Shown here piece after piece: positions 43,304 to 52,435 of a DNA stretch of 56,592 nt (its first letter is position 1; each line of letters begins with the position of its first letter). The stretch comes from Bifidobacterium breve (GTDB taxonomy: Bacteria; Actinomycetota; Actinomycetes; Nanopelagicales; Nanopelagicaceae). The notes beneath the pieces were generated by a model. That model saw only the letters and a program-made list of their open reading frames with translations. It had not been told where the DNA came from and made no database searches. The DNA lies in assembly GCA_945898065.1 (NCBI GenBank), contig CAMDHH010000005.1:1-56592 (forward strand), given 5' to 3'. The position numbers and the translations under genes were made by a program.

Positions 43304-44915
43304 TTGTGTAGGAATACCCCTGCTCAGCAAGGAAGCGTTGCCTGTTTTGAGCAAAATCTTGATCGATTGTGTCTCGCGAAACGAGTGAATAAAAAGTAGC
43401 GCTGCGGCCATCAGATTTTGGACGCAGGATACGACCTAGGCGTTGTGCTTCTTCTTGACGTGAACCAAAGGCTCCAGATACTTGAATAGCAATTGTTGCA
43501 TCAGGTAAATCGATTGAGAAGTTAGCAACCTTTGAAACAACGATGCATGTGAGTTCGCCTCTTCTAAACATATTGAATAGTCGTTCACGCTCTTTCACAG
43601 GTGTGTCACCCTTGATAACAGGCACACCTAACACTTCTGATAATTCATCGAGTTGAGTTATATATTGCCCAATAACCAATATCTGCTCACCAGCATGTTT
43701 TTTGACTAAAGTTTCTACAACATTGCGCTTTGTGCGCGTTGTGGCGCAATAGCGATAGCGCTCTTCTGGTTCTGCAGTTGCGTAGAGCAATCTCTCTTCT
43801 TCGGTGAGATTGACTCGGACTTCAATACATTCAGCAGGTGCGATATATCCCTGTGATTCAATCTCTTTCCAAGGTACGTCATAACGCTTTGGCCCGATGA
43901 GTGAGAAAACTTCACCCTCCATTCCATCTTCGCGCACTAGCGTTGCAGTTAGACCTAAACGACGCCTGGATTGAATATCTGCAGTAAAGCGAAAGATTGG
44001 CGCAGGCAATAAATGTACTTCGTCATAAATTATCAATCCCCAGTCATGAGTATCGAAGAGATCTAGGTGGGCATACACACCATTTTTCTTCTTTGTCATC
44101 ACTTGATATGTCGCAATAGTTACTGGACGAATCTCTTTCTTTGCACCTGAATATTCGCCAATTTCATCCTCAGTCAGAGTTGTGCGCTTGAGAAGTTCTT
44201 CGCGCCATTGGCGAGCAGCGACAGTATTTGTTACGAGAATTAGGGTTGTTGCCTTTGCATGGGCCATAGCTGCAGCACCAACAATAGTTTTACCAGCACC
44301 GCAAGGCAGTACAACAACTCCGCTGCCACCATGCCAGAAACCTTCTGCAGCTAACTCTTGATAAGGGCGAATCTTCCAATCATTTTGAACAAGTGAAATC
44401 TCATGTGCTTCGCCATCGACATATCCTGCAAAATCCTCCGCTGGCCAACCAAGGCGAAGGAGAGATTGCTTGATTGCACCCCGTTGGTTTGCAAAGACAA
44501 CAATGGTCTCGTTATCAATTCGCGCTCCGAGTAACGGTGCAATTTTTTTAGCTCGAATAACCTCTTCAAGGACTGCAGTATCTGTCGTTACAAGAATCAA
44601 TCCATGAACAGGATCTGCTTCTAAGCGCAATCGTCCATAACGAGACATCGTCTCTGCGACATCGACAAGAATTGAATGTGGAACCGCGTATCGTGAATAC
44701 TTTATAAGTACATCAATCACCTGCTCAGCATCATGTCCGGCAGCGCGGGCATTCCAAAGTCCAAGATTTGTTAGACGATATGTGTGAATATGTTCTGGAG
44801 ATCTTTCGAGTTCTGCAAATGGAGCAATTGATCTACGACATTCCGTGCTGAGAGGATGATCAATATCTAAGAGAAGAGTTTTATCGCTTTGAACGATGAG
44901 TGGACCATCAGTCAT
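43266..44915 (-). CDS. XPB/Ssl2-family DNA helicase
   Basis: 549 residues. 3'-5' superfamily 2 helicase of the XPB type. Residues 1-190 are the damage-recognition-like N-terminal domain. Walker A PCGAGKTIVGA at about 205, DEVH Walker B at about 297-300, the XPB-specific REDG motif (ATLVREDGMEGEV) and the C-terminal SGAFGSRQEEAQRLGRILRPK motif VI are intact. The mycobacterial homologue (ERCC3-like) unwinds damaged DNA. Starts 8 bases before the M20 peptidase stop, so the two are coupled. No other nucleotide excision repair gene is in the window. Confidence 0.92.
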   Translation of the reverse strand: MTDGPLIVQSDKTLLLDIDHPLSTECRRSIAPFAELERSPEHIHTYRLTNLGLWNARAAGHDAEQVIDVLIKYSRYAVPHSILVDVAETMSRYGRLRLEADPVHGLILVTTDTAVLEEVIRAKKIAPLLGARIDNETIVVFANQRGAIKQSLLRLGWPAEDFAGYVDGEAHEISLVQNDWKIRPYQELAAEGFWHGGSGVVVLPCGAGKTIVGAAAMAHAKATTLILVTNTVAARQWREELLKRTTLTEDEIGEYSGAKKEIRPVTIATYQVMTKKKNGVYAHLDLFDTHDWGLIIYDEVHLLPAPIFRFTADIQSRRRLGLTATLVREDGMEGEVFSLIGPKRYDVPWKEIESQGYIAPAECIEVRVNLTEEERLLYATAEPEERYRYCATTRTKRNVVETLVKKHAGEQILVIGQYITQLDELSEVLGVPVIKGDTPVKERERLFNMFRRGELTCIVVSKVANFSIDLPDATIAIQVSGAFGSRQEEAQRLGRILRPKSDGRSATFYSLVSRDTIDQDFAQNRQRFLAEQGYSYTIIDADDISQEKI

Positions 44916-46011
44916 TGAGTAAATCCTTTATGAGTGCGTGTAAGAGTGCACTTCGCTCTTCAAGTCGTGAGGTATCAATCCATTCGGTAGCTGCATGTGC
45001 GCCGCCACCGACTGCGCCTAATCCGTCGAGAACCTTTGCCCCCGCAGCTGCTGCAAAGTTTCCATCACTTGCTCCACCGACTGAGGCATGACCTAGTGCG
45101 GGCATACCAATACTCTTTGCAACTTTCTCAGCTCGCTCGTAGAGTTCTAAAGTTGCACTTGTCTCTAGAGGTGGACGATTGAATCCACCAGTTACAACAA
45201 TTCGTGCATCTGAATTCTCGGGTGTAAAAGCTTTGATTGCGGCATCGAGTCGTTCAAACTCTTTCATTGAAAAAGAACGTATATCAACATCGAGAGTTGC
45301 AAGATCAGGAACCGTATTTGTTGTATTTCCACTGCGTAACATTGTTGGAACAACAGTGGTTCCATGTTCTGAACTTTCAAGTGCCTTGAGCGCCAAAGTT
45401 ATGCGTGCAATTTCAACTGTTGCATTGATTCCTTTTTCAGGCTCTAAGCCTGCATGGGATGCACGACCATGAATATTAATTTGGTACATAGCAGTGCCCT
45501 TGCGACCTGTCTTTACTTTGCCATTAAGGCTCGCCTCTAAGACAAGGACTGCTTGTGCCTTGGATGAAATTTCCTTTATAAATTCTTTTGATGTTGTGCT
45601 ACCGGTCTCTTCATCAGTTGTTGCGACGAGTGCAACAGATCCTTCAATTCCCTTGAGAGCAAAGAGAGCTTGAATAAATCCAGCTTTCATATCAAAGATT
45701 CCAGGACCACGTGCAATATTTCCTTCAACGCTCCATAGTGGAGTAAATGAATTGTGTGGCCAGACAGTATCGAGATGCGCCAAGAGAATAACTTTTGGTT
45801 GCTCGACGCCCCACCAAAAAACAGGGCGTCCTTGAACTTCGCGAATATTTGCAGGAGTTCCAAGTATCCGAGTAGCAATATCACTAGCAGTTGCTACAAC
45901 CTTGCGGCAGGCAGATAAATCTTCAGTTGGTGATTCAACTCTTACAAGAGATTCTAATTCTGCGAGCATGGAGGTAATTCTGCCGTATTGGGCTTCACTC
46001 TGGTGGCTCAT
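44908..46011 (-). CDS. M20 family metallopeptidase (CPDG2-like)
   Basis: 367 residues. Zinc ligands and catalytic residues are visible: VILLAHLDTVWP (His, Asp), GPGIFDMKAGF (bridging Asp), TTDEETGSTTS (catalytic Glu and Glu ligand), VLVLEASLNG (Glu in the ligand position) and GGGAHAATEW (last His). RASHAGLEPEKGINA is the dimer/lid domain. Members remove C-terminal glutamate or deacetylate or deacylate amino acids; glutamate carboxypeptidase type is the nearest. It sits between two DNA helicase-related genes and is coupled with both by overlaps of 4 and 8 bases, an unusual context for such an enzyme. Confidence 0.85.
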   Translation of the reverse strand: MSHQSEAQYGRITSMLAELESLVRVESPTEDLSACRKVVATASDIATRILGTPANIREVQGRPVFWWGVEQPKVILLAHLDTVWPHNSFTPLWSVEGNIARGPGIFDMKAGFIQALFALKGIEGSVALVATTDEETGSTTSKEFIKEISSKAQAVLVLEASLNGKVKTGRKGTAMYQINIHGRASHAGLEPEKGINATVEIARITLALKALESSEHGTTVVPTMLRSGNTTNTVPDLATLDVDIRSFSMKEFERLDAAIKAFTPENSDARIVVTGGFNRPPLETSATLELYERAEKVAKSIGMPALGHASVGGASDGNFAAAAGAKVLDGLGAVGGGAHAATEWIDTSRLEERSALLHALIKDLLND

Positions 46012-48203
46012 AATGGCGCCACACCAGTTATGCGAGGGATTCTAAAGGTTTGGAGTTCGCCAGTGGCGTGATCGCGAGCAATGAGTGATCCAGCACTTAC
46101 TTTGAGCGGATCAATAATTCGATGCGAAACAGAACCATTGTTATCGGCATAACCAATTGATAGTGATTGACTTTTCTCAATGTACTGAGTGAGTAAATCC
46201 AAGGTTTCATTTGCAGTTGTGCGTGGCAATGAACCAAGAGCGTTATTCGCAATCGAGCGAAGATGTGTTTGACGATGGCTAGATTTTTCACCAGTTCTGA
46301 GTGCTCGGATAGCTGCGCCAAGATTTTCTGGGGTTGGACTCTCTATCTCGCCAATGATTCGTGGTGGTCGAGGCTTCGTAACTGCTCGATTAGTTCGCGG
46401 TCCAGTGAGCATGAGGCCATTTGCAGACTCACCTGCAGGTAAATAACCTGCTTCGCGCAAGATTCTCATTGCATCTGTTGCATCATGATCACAGATAAGT
46501 ACTTCAGGTGCGATTCTGCGCAGATCTAAAACATCTAATCTCTTATCACTAATAATTTGAGCAATGAGAGCAGAATCCTCACAACGGATAAATGAAGAAG
46601 TATTTCCAACTCTCAACTTTCCATGTTTCTTTGCCACATCTGCAATCAAATACTCCAAAGGTTGCGGCATGGGCGTTTTTGAAACTTTCTTCAAGAAGCT
46701 ACTTATCTCTTCGCCAGTCTTGCCATGATCAAGTGCTCGTCGAATAGTTGCTTCACTGAAACGATAAACAGTTGCTCCACCCCGACTTTCAATATCGGCA
46801 ATGATTGCAAGAGCTCCAGATATTTCATGTTCGAGTGGACCTGGGGCAATTGCAGTGTTATCGCCTTGAATCAAAATATGATCAACAGTTTTGGGCAGGT
46901 CAGCATCAATTGTTTCTAACTGACCACCATCTATAAATGCTTTTCCATATTTGGATAAGGCACCTTGGCCTGTGATTCCAAGCCATTCTGCTTCACGCAG
47001 ACTCCATTCGACAAGTTCGTCTTGAATTGAAGAATTTCTACGCACTGGCGCACGCCATGAAAAGAGTTCGCGAAAAGATTCCTTACTTGGTGCAAGCGAA
47101 GAGTTCTCTCTCAATAGTTCGAGGGTAAGTGTGCGTACTCGAACTGCGTTTACTCGATCTAACTCAGGTCCAAGTGCTGCAATATTCTTAGATTCTGCGC
47201 GACCAACTAATCCGCTGACTCGAGATGTAATTAGCCACTGGCTCGCAATTTGCTGCCAACGAGCCCCTGGTGTTTGCATCAACCAGATATCAAATTTATT
47301 GCTTGGCAAAATTTGGTCGTTAGCATTGATGGCTATCAGTGATGATAAATACGCAAGCTCTGCAATAAATGCAGTACAGCTTTCGTCTACACCTAAATGT
47401 TGGGAAGCAACTTTGAGATCACGTACACCTAGTCCGCCAGCGCGCAGTGAATCTGCTGGTTCTTCAGCCCAGAAATTGAGTAATTCTTCTACCCATCGTA
47501 GAACTGTTGAAATATTTGCAATTGCTGCAAGATCTCTATTTTTCTCATCTCGTTTTGCACCCTGTAGTTGTGGAGCAGATACAAATTGTTCTTTATGAAT
47601 TTTTCCACCGCGCAAATGAATAGCAACCTCTTTAGGCAAGATAACAGTGCGCTGATCAAGTGGGACTAAGAATTTTTCTTTGAGTAACCATGCAACCCCT
47701 GAGCCAGGATTCTTGATATCTCCAACACTTCCTCGCGGTGGTCCCCACACTAAGTGAGACAAGACTTTCTTTGCATCAGCAGGCATTTCATCAAGTGTTG
47801 AAAGTTTAAGTTTGGCCATTGATGTTGGACCAAGACCGGCTGGTTCATTCCCAATCACTTCTCGAAGTTGATAGGGCAATCGAAGTCCGTCATCTGATGG
47901 ATAAATAAGCCCAATCGATATAAGAAATGGAATAACTTTTAGCGCTGCTTTATCAGTGAGTGCAACGATATCTTTTTCGCGCATTGGTTCATCAAGTGCT
48001 GCGCACGCTTCAAGGACTTGGAATTGCCACTTATTGAGCGAATCTATTGCGCGTGCCAAACTTGGAGCAGATGTTGCTCGCACAGCAAGGGATGCAATAT
48101 CTGGTGGGACTGGAGTTACAAGATCTGGGCGCATGGAAAAAAGTGCAAGCAAGGCCTCATCATCAACACTGCGTAAGTGGTCGGTAAATGAGCGCTTTTC
48201 CAT
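46008..48203 (-). CDS. Helicase-associated domain protein with WYL-like C-terminus
   Basis: 731 residues, homologous to the actinobacterial protein that precedes the XPB helicase in mycobacteria. N-terminal part holds winged-helix-like segments (RAIDSLNKWQFQVLEACAAL, PMREKDIVALT). The middle (about 430-560) is the helicase-C-like region with HILIQGDNTAIAPGPLEHEI and VSKTPMPQPLEYLIADVAKKHGKL. The last 59 residues (673-731), with IGY, HRIIDPLKV, LIARDH and FRIPRI, resemble part of a WYL domain, which often senses DNA or nucleotide ligands. It probably cooperates with XPB in DNA repair or is a regulator. First gene of a three-gene operon. Confidence 0.75.
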   Translation of the reverse strand: MEKRSFTDHLRSVDDEALLALFSMRPDLVTPVPPDIASLAVRATSAPSLARAIDSLNKWQFQVLEACAALDEPMREKDIVALTDKAALKVIPFLISIGLIYPSDDGLRLPYQLREVIGNEPAGLGPTSMAKLKLSTLDEMPADAKKVLSHLVWGPPRGSVGDIKNPGSGVAWLLKEKFLVPLDQRTVILPKEVAIHLRGGKIHKEQFVSAPQLQGAKRDEKNRDLAAIANISTVLRWVEELLNFWAEEPADSLRAGGLGVRDLKVASQHLGVDESCTAFIAELAYLSSLIAINANDQILPSNKFDIWLMQTPGARWQQIASQWLITSRVSGLVGRAESKNIAALGPELDRVNAVRVRTLTLELLRENSSLAPSKESFRELFSWRAPVRRNSSIQDELVEWSLREAEWLGITGQGALSKYGKAFIDGGQLETIDADLPKTVDHILIQGDNTAIAPGPLEHEISGALAIIADIESRGGATVYRFSEATIRRALDHGKTGEEISSFLKKVSKTPMPQPLEYLIADVAKKHGKLRVGNTSSFIRCEDSALIAQIISDKRLDVLDLRRIAPEVLICDHDATDAMRILREAGYLPAGESANGLMLTGPRTNRAVTKPRPPRIIGEIESPTPENLGAAIRALRTGEKSSHRQTHLRSIANNALGSLPRTTANETLDLLTQYIEKSQSLSIGYADNNGSVSHRIIDPLKVSAGSLIARDHATGELQTFRIPRITGVAPL

Positions 48204-48204
48204 A

Positions 48205-48227
48205 ACTTGCCTACATTACTGGCAAGT
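48205..48227 (-). promoter_or_regulatory. Inverted repeat at the promoter of the XPB operon
   Basis: ACTTGCC, nine bases, GGCAAGT: a perfect 7-bp inverted repeat one base before the start codon of the helicase-associated gene. On the minus strand TAATGT (a -10 candidate) lies in the loop, nine bases before the ATG, so a dimeric regulator would cover the promoter. It might also be a weak hairpin at the 3' end of the HAD gene, but no T-run follows. Confidence 0.4.
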
Positions 48228-48254
48228 GAGTCATTCTGTGTAATCGAAGCGGTA

Positions 48255-49022
48255 TTAGTCGCGCTTTCTGCGGGGAGTTAGCCATGTCGCGAGAGCCGCA
48301 ATTCGAATAACGATTGGAGAAAATGCTTTTGTAAATATCCGAGCGCGCCTGAAATCGTGGATTGGCCAGCCCTCAGCCATTGCTCGAATACCAAGAATTG
48401 CATCGGGATTGATTGCACTGGGATGCCCTACTGCAAGTAGAAGCGGTAAATCATTATGACTATCAGAGTAGGAATAGCACTCGGAGAGATCTATGCCCTT
48501 TTCCTTCGCTAATTTTTGAATAGCAACTGCCTTTTCTTTTCCGTGCAAGAGCTCACCTTGCATGGCTCCAGTATAAATTCCATCTTTTGTTTCAGCTTTA
48601 CTGCCGAGGGCTCCAGTGAATCCCAATCTTTTTGCAATGAGGGTTGCCATATCTTCAGGAGCTGCAGTAACTAGCCATACTTCTTCACCATTGCGCATAT
48701 GGTTTTCAGCAATATCAACTGTTCCTTGCCACATCTTTGGCGAAACATATTCATCGTAAATTTCTTGCGCAATAACTCCAATATCTTTTACAGAATGGCC
48801 ACCAATAAAGTCAGTTGCAGCATCTTGAAAACGTTTTATCTCTTCTTTATTTTCTTTTCCAGTCAACCTGAAACGTAAATTGGCCAGGACAAATCGAGAA
48901 ATATCCCTCTTTGTGAAGAAGCCACGTTGGTACATGCCACGACCTAAGAAATAGAGCGTGGAGCCACGAATCAGCGTGTTATCTACATCAAAAAAGGCTG
49001 CTCGATTCTGCGTGAGTGCCAT
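48255..49022 (-). CDS. HAD-IB family phosphatase (SerB/CicA-like)
   Basis: 255 residues. DVDNT (residues 12-16, FFDVDNTLIRGSTLYFLG) is HAD motif I, VWLVTAAPEDMATLIAKRLG is motif II, HGKEKAVAIQKLAKEKG supplies the motif III Lys, and SYSDSHNDLPLLLAVGHPSAINPD is motif IV. Substrates in this family include phosphoserine, phosphatidylglycerol and lysophosphatidic acid; none can be assigned. The C-terminal 35 residues are basic and hydrophobic and may touch the membrane. TAGGGT is six bases before the ATG, so it is leaderless; divergent from the histidine phosphatase gene. Confidence 0.87.
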   Translation of the reverse strand: MALTQNRAAFFDVDNTLIRGSTLYFLGRGMYQRGFFTKRDISRFVLANLRFRLTGKENKEEIKRFQDAATDFIGGHSVKDIGVIAQEIYDEYVSPKMWQGTVDIAENHMRNGEEVWLVTAAPEDMATLIAKRLGFTGALGSKAETKDGIYTGAMQGELLHGKEKAVAIQKLAKEKGIDLSECYSYSDSHNDLPLLLAVGHPSAINPDAILGIRAMAEGWPIHDFRRARIFTKAFSPIVIRIAALATWLTPRRKRD

Positions 49023-49028
49023 GTCACT

Positions 49029-49034
49029 ACCCTA
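49029..49034 (-). promoter_or_regulatory. -10 box of the leaderless HAD gene
   Basis: TAGGGT on the minus strand is exactly six bases before the ATG at 49022; the spacer is AGTGAC. It lies in a 50-base intergenic region shared with the promoter of the divergent histidine phosphatase gene. Confidence 0.55.
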
Positions 49035-49060
49035 CCGATAGCGCCTTAGTTTCGACGCTT

Positions 49061-49066
49061 TATGCT
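49061..49066 (+). promoter_or_regulatory. -10 box of the leaderless histidine phosphatase gene
   Basis: TATGCT lies exactly six bases before the ATG at 49073 (spacer TATCCA), with no Shine-Dalgarno. This would drive the whole cytochrome c maturation operon. Confidence 0.5.
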
Positions 49067-49072
49067 TATCCA

Positions 49073-49696
49073 ATGAGCTCTACAGTCCACGTACTTCGCC
49101 ATGGAGAAGTCGAGAATCCAAACAAAATTCTTTATGGACGCCAGCCTGGTTGGTATTTATCTTCACGCGGCCAAGAAATGGCAGCGACATTAGGTGAATG
49201 GTCTAAATCAATTGATCTAGGTGCACTTCATGTTTCACCATTGCAGCGTGCGCAAGAAACTGCCGCACCAATTGCAGTTTTGCACAATATTGCAATTACG
49301 ACTGATGAGCGACTTATTGAGGCTACAAATATTTTTGAGGGTAAATCATTTGAATTGGGCAGCGGTGTTCTCAAACACCCATCATCTTGGCGTCATCTTT
49401 ATAATCCCTGGAGACCATCATGGGGTGAGCCTTATGTAGAACAGATAAATAGAATGCTGGCAGCTGTATTCGCAGCAAAAGATGCTGCTAATGGAAAAGA
49501 TGCAATCTGTGTATCCCATCAATTACCAATATGGATTCTAAGAAGCGCGATTGAGAATCGACACTTACTTCATGATCCTAGAAAGCGTGAATGCACATTA
49601 GCCTCTGTCACAAGTGTGCATTTTGATGAAGATGGTGTGATCTCCGGAATATCTTATTCCGAGCCTGCTCGCCATCTACTCCCAAAGAAAAAATAA
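49073..49696 (+). CDS. Histidine phosphatase family protein
   Basis: 207 residues. VLRHGEVENPNKILYGR has the catalytic RHG with His10; SPLQRAQETAAPIA and AICVSHQLPIWILRSA hold the second His and substrate-binding residues of the phosphoglycerate mutase/acid phosphatase superfamily. The same gene precedes the cytochrome c maturation genes in mycobacteria, so it belongs to a conserved neighbourhood, but its substrate is unknown. ATG 49073 fits the family start better than 49016, which overlaps the divergent HAD promoter. It overlaps the next gene by 1 base. Confidence 0.87.
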   Translation: MSSTVHVLRHGEVENPNKILYGRQPGWYLSSRGQEMAATLGEWSKSIDLGALHVSPLQRAQETAAPIAVLHNIAITTDERLIEATNIFEGKSFELGSGVLKHPSSWRHLYNPWRPSWGEPYVEQINRMLAAVFAAKDAANGKDAICVSHQLPIWILRSAIENRHLLHDPRKRECTLASVTSVHFDEDGVISGISYSEPARHLLPKKK

Positions 49697-50238
49697 TGTC
49701 AAAACGATTCCTCCTAGTAGCACTGAGTTCCCTCATATTCTTGACGGGGTGTGGTGGGGGAGGAACATCTTCTGGTCAAGAAAGTTTTATTTCAGGTGAT
49801 GGAAGTATCACTTTTATAGAAAAATCTAAACGTGAAGCAGCACCAGCACTTTCTGGCATGACACTCAAAGGAGTCAATTATTCATACTCTGGGAAAGGTG
49901 TAGCAGTTGTCAATGTATGGGCATCGTGGTGCGCACCATGTCGCGCAGAAGCACCAACTCTTGCCGCTCTTTCCACTAAATATAGTGATGTACCTTTTAT
50001 TGGAATATTGACGCGTGATAATCCAGCAAGCGCTGAAGCATTTGAGCGGAAATTCGCACTTCCTTATCCCACCCTCATTGATGATTCAGTACTTATAGGC
50101 TTTAGAAATACACTTCCTGCAAATGCAATTCCTTCAACAGTAGTTCTTGATAAGAATGGATTAGTAGCAGGACGCATTTCAGGTGCGATCACTGTTGCTT
50201 CTTTAACTTCTTTGATTGAAAAAGTGAGTAACGAATGA
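49696..50238 (+). CDS. TlpA/ResA-type thioredoxin lipoprotein
   Basis: 180 residues. Lipoprotein signal with lipobox LTGC (Cys about 19) and a Gly/Ser spacer, then a thioredoxin-like domain with WASWCAPCRAEA (Cys79 and Cys82) and the cis-Pro region NAIPSTVVLDKNGLV. Anchored outside the membrane, it should reduce the disulfide of apocytochrome c before heme attachment, with electrons from CcdA. Coupled with its neighbours by overlaps of 1 and 4 bases. Confidence 0.9.
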   Translation: MSKRFLLVALSSLIFLTGCGGGGTSSGQESFISGDGSITFIEKSKREAAPALSGMTLKGVNYSYSGKGVAVVNVWASWCAPCRAEAPTLAALSTKYSDVPFIGILTRDNPASAEAFERKFALPYPTLIDDSVLIGFRNTLPANAIPSTVVLDKNGLVAGRISGAITVASLTSLIEKVSNE

Positions 50239-50960
50239 AAGATTTGATTGTTGCTCAATTACTTGATGGCTTTCTTCTGGCTGCATTTCCCATCGCATTT
50301 ATTGCAGGACTGGTCTCTTTTCTTTCACCGTGCGTGCTTCCATTAGTCCCAGGCTATTTATCTTTTGCCGCAGGATTCTCTAAGAATCGGGGCAAGGTTT
50401 TCTTAGGCTCCTTACTCTTCGTCCTTGGATTTTCAACCGTATTTATCTCTTATGGCCTGCTTTTTGGAGGAATCGGATCAATACTTGCTGTCAATGAAGT
50501 TGGAATTACTCGAATACTTGGAATATTTACAATTGCACTCGGACTCATATTCCTAGGAGTATTTCCAATCTCTGCAACACTCCGACCAAAAATGAATACA
50601 ACTGGGGGCCTCCTTGGCGCACCACTTCTCGGTTTTCTCTTCGGCGTTGGTTGGACTCCATGTATCGGGCCAGCACTTGCAACTGTTCAAACGTTAGCAT
50701 TTCAAGAATCTAGTGCGCTGCGTGGGGCTATTCTATCTTTCGGTTATTGCATTGGACTCGGACTCCCATTTATCGCATCGGGTCTATTTTTAGATAAGTC
50801 AGAGAAATTACGTAAACTCTTAGTTCGCAGAGGGAATGTAATCACGATTATCGGTGGTTTATTTTTGCTCATAATCGGATTACTGCAAGTTTCGGGCATT
50901 TGGAGCAATGTAATGAATTCTCTTCGTTCGCTCATCAGTAATTTTGTGCCGGTGATCTAA
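50235..50960 (+). CDS. ccdA: Cytochrome c biogenesis protein CcdA
   Basis: 241 residues, six membrane segments. The two redox Cys, Cys33 in LSPCVLPLVPGY and Cys143 in GWTPCIGPAL, are placed in transmembrane segments 1 and 4, as in the CcdA family. It carries reducing power from cytoplasmic thioredoxin to the outside TlpA/ResA protein. 4-base overlap with the thioredoxin gene and 1-base overlap with resB. Confidence 0.94.
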   Translation: MKDLIVAQLLDGFLLAAFPIAFIAGLVSFLSPCVLPLVPGYLSFAAGFSKNRGKVFLGSLLFVLGFSTVFISYGLLFGGIGSILAVNEVGITRILGIFTIALGLIFLGVFPISATLRPKMNTTGGLLGAPLLGFLFGVGWTPCIGPALATVQTLAFQESSALRGAILSFGYCIGLGLPFIASGLFLDKSEKLRKLLVRRGNVITIIGGLFLLIIGLLQVSGIWSNVMNSLRSLISNFVPVI

Positions 50961-52435
50961 TGTCACAAGTAATAGAGCTGCCTGAACTCGGAGCCACCGG
51001 TTTACTCAGATATAGCTGGCGCCAACTTACAAGTATGCGTACTGCACTTATTCTTTTACTCATGCTTGGCGTAGCTGCCATTCCCGGCTCTGTGATACCC
51101 CAGCGAGATCAAAACCTTATGAAAGTAAGTGACTACTTTACAAATTCACCAACTCTTGCATTATGGATGGATCGCTTTTCTCTCTTTGATGTTTATGGCT
51201 CACCATGGTTTAGTGCAATCTATATATTGCTATTCATATCACTTATCGGCTGCGTGCTTCCGCGTTCGGTAGAACATTTTCACGCGGCGCGCGCGCTTCC
51301 ACCAAAGACACCAAAAAATTTAGATCGTATGGAGTTTTACACAACATGGGAGTCCCAGGGTGGAGAGATCGAAAAAGCCCAAACTTTGCTTCGCTCTTCG
51401 CGATTTAGAATACTTCAAGAGAGCAATTCAATCTCTGCTGAAAAGGGATTTACACGCGAGACTGGAAATCTCTTTTTTCATTTATCACTGGTATTGATTT
51501 TGATAGGTGTTGGACTTGGTTCACTCTTTGGAATGCGCGGCTATGCAATCGTCAACGTGGGAGAACGTTTTATAAATGTACCTACAACCTACGACTCTCT
51601 TACTTTCGGCAAATTATTATCCGAAAAAGATCTGCCTCCCTTTGTCATAACTGTCGATAATTTCGTTGCTAAGTACAACACCTTTACTAATGCTCCAGAG
51701 GATTACACATTGGATGTATCTGTTGTGGAGAGTCCAGGTGCGCAGCCTGTGAAGAGAACAGTAAAAGTAAATAGCCCTCTTAGATTCGGAAATACAAATG
51801 TGTACTTACAGGCAAATGGATACTCGCCAATAGTTACTGTGCGCGATAGCGATGGCAATGTAGCTCTGCAAGGCCCAGTGCCATTCTTGCCACAAGATGG
51901 AAACCTAAAATCAATCGGTGCGATAAAAGTTCCAGATGCAGATCCACAAATAGGATTTGTTGCAACGTTCCTACCAACTCAAGGGCGTGATTCTGTGCGC
52001 GGGGGAATAAGTGTCTTTCCCGAAGCCCTTGATCCAAAAATGCTCTTCTCTATTTGGCGAGGAGATTTAGGGTTAAACACTGGTATTCCTCAATCTGTGT
52101 ACAGAATAGATACTTCAAAGATGGAGCGAATAGGACTTGAATCACTCAAGCCGGGCGAAAGCTTTTCATATGATGGTGGCTCAATTACTTTTGAAGCATA
52201 TGTACCTTGGGTGAACTTGCAGGTCGTAGGAGATCCCGGAAAGAATTACGCACTTCTTGGAGGTATTGTTGCCATCCTTGGGCTGCTCGCTTCACTCTTT
52301 ACACGAAGGCGACGCATCTGGATTCGAATAAGCGAATCTGGAAAAGTTGAAGTTGCTGGCTTAGCCAAGAATTCAGCACCAGGACTTGAAACTGAAATCG
52401 CAAGGTTAGTTTCATCGCTAAAGGGAGAGAAATAA
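50960..52435 (+). CDS. resB: Cytochrome c biogenesis protein ResB (Ccs1)
   Basis: 491 residues. Three N-terminal membrane segments (LILLLMLGVAAIPGSVIP, FSAIYILLFISLIGCVLPR, LFFHLSLVLILIGVGLGSL) with the MRTALILLLMLG..IPGS start typical of ResB, a large external domain, and a fourth membrane segment (LLGGIVAILGLLASLF) before a basic tail. Together with CcsB forms the synthetase that delivers heme to apocytochrome c. Overlaps both neighbours by 1 base. Confidence 0.93.
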   Translation: MSQVIELPELGATGLLRYSWRQLTSMRTALILLLMLGVAAIPGSVIPQRDQNLMKVSDYFTNSPTLALWMDRFSLFDVYGSPWFSAIYILLFISLIGCVLPRSVEHFHAARALPPKTPKNLDRMEFYTTWESQGGEIEKAQTLLRSSRFRILQESNSISAEKGFTRETGNLFFHLSLVLILIGVGLGSLFGMRGYAIVNVGERFINVPTTYDSLTFGKLLSEKDLPPFVITVDNFVAKYNTFTNAPEDYTLDVSVVESPGAQPVKRTVKVNSPLRFGNTNVYLQANGYSPIVTVRDSDGNVALQGPVPFLPQDGNLKSIGAIKVPDADPQIGFVATFLPTQGRDSVRGGISVFPEALDPKMLFSIWRGDLGLNTGIPQSVYRIDTSKMERIGLESLKPGESFSYDGGSITFEAYVPWVNLQVVGDPGKNYALLGGIVAILGLLASLFTRRRRIWIRISESGKVEVAGLAKNSAPGLETEIARLVSSLKGEK

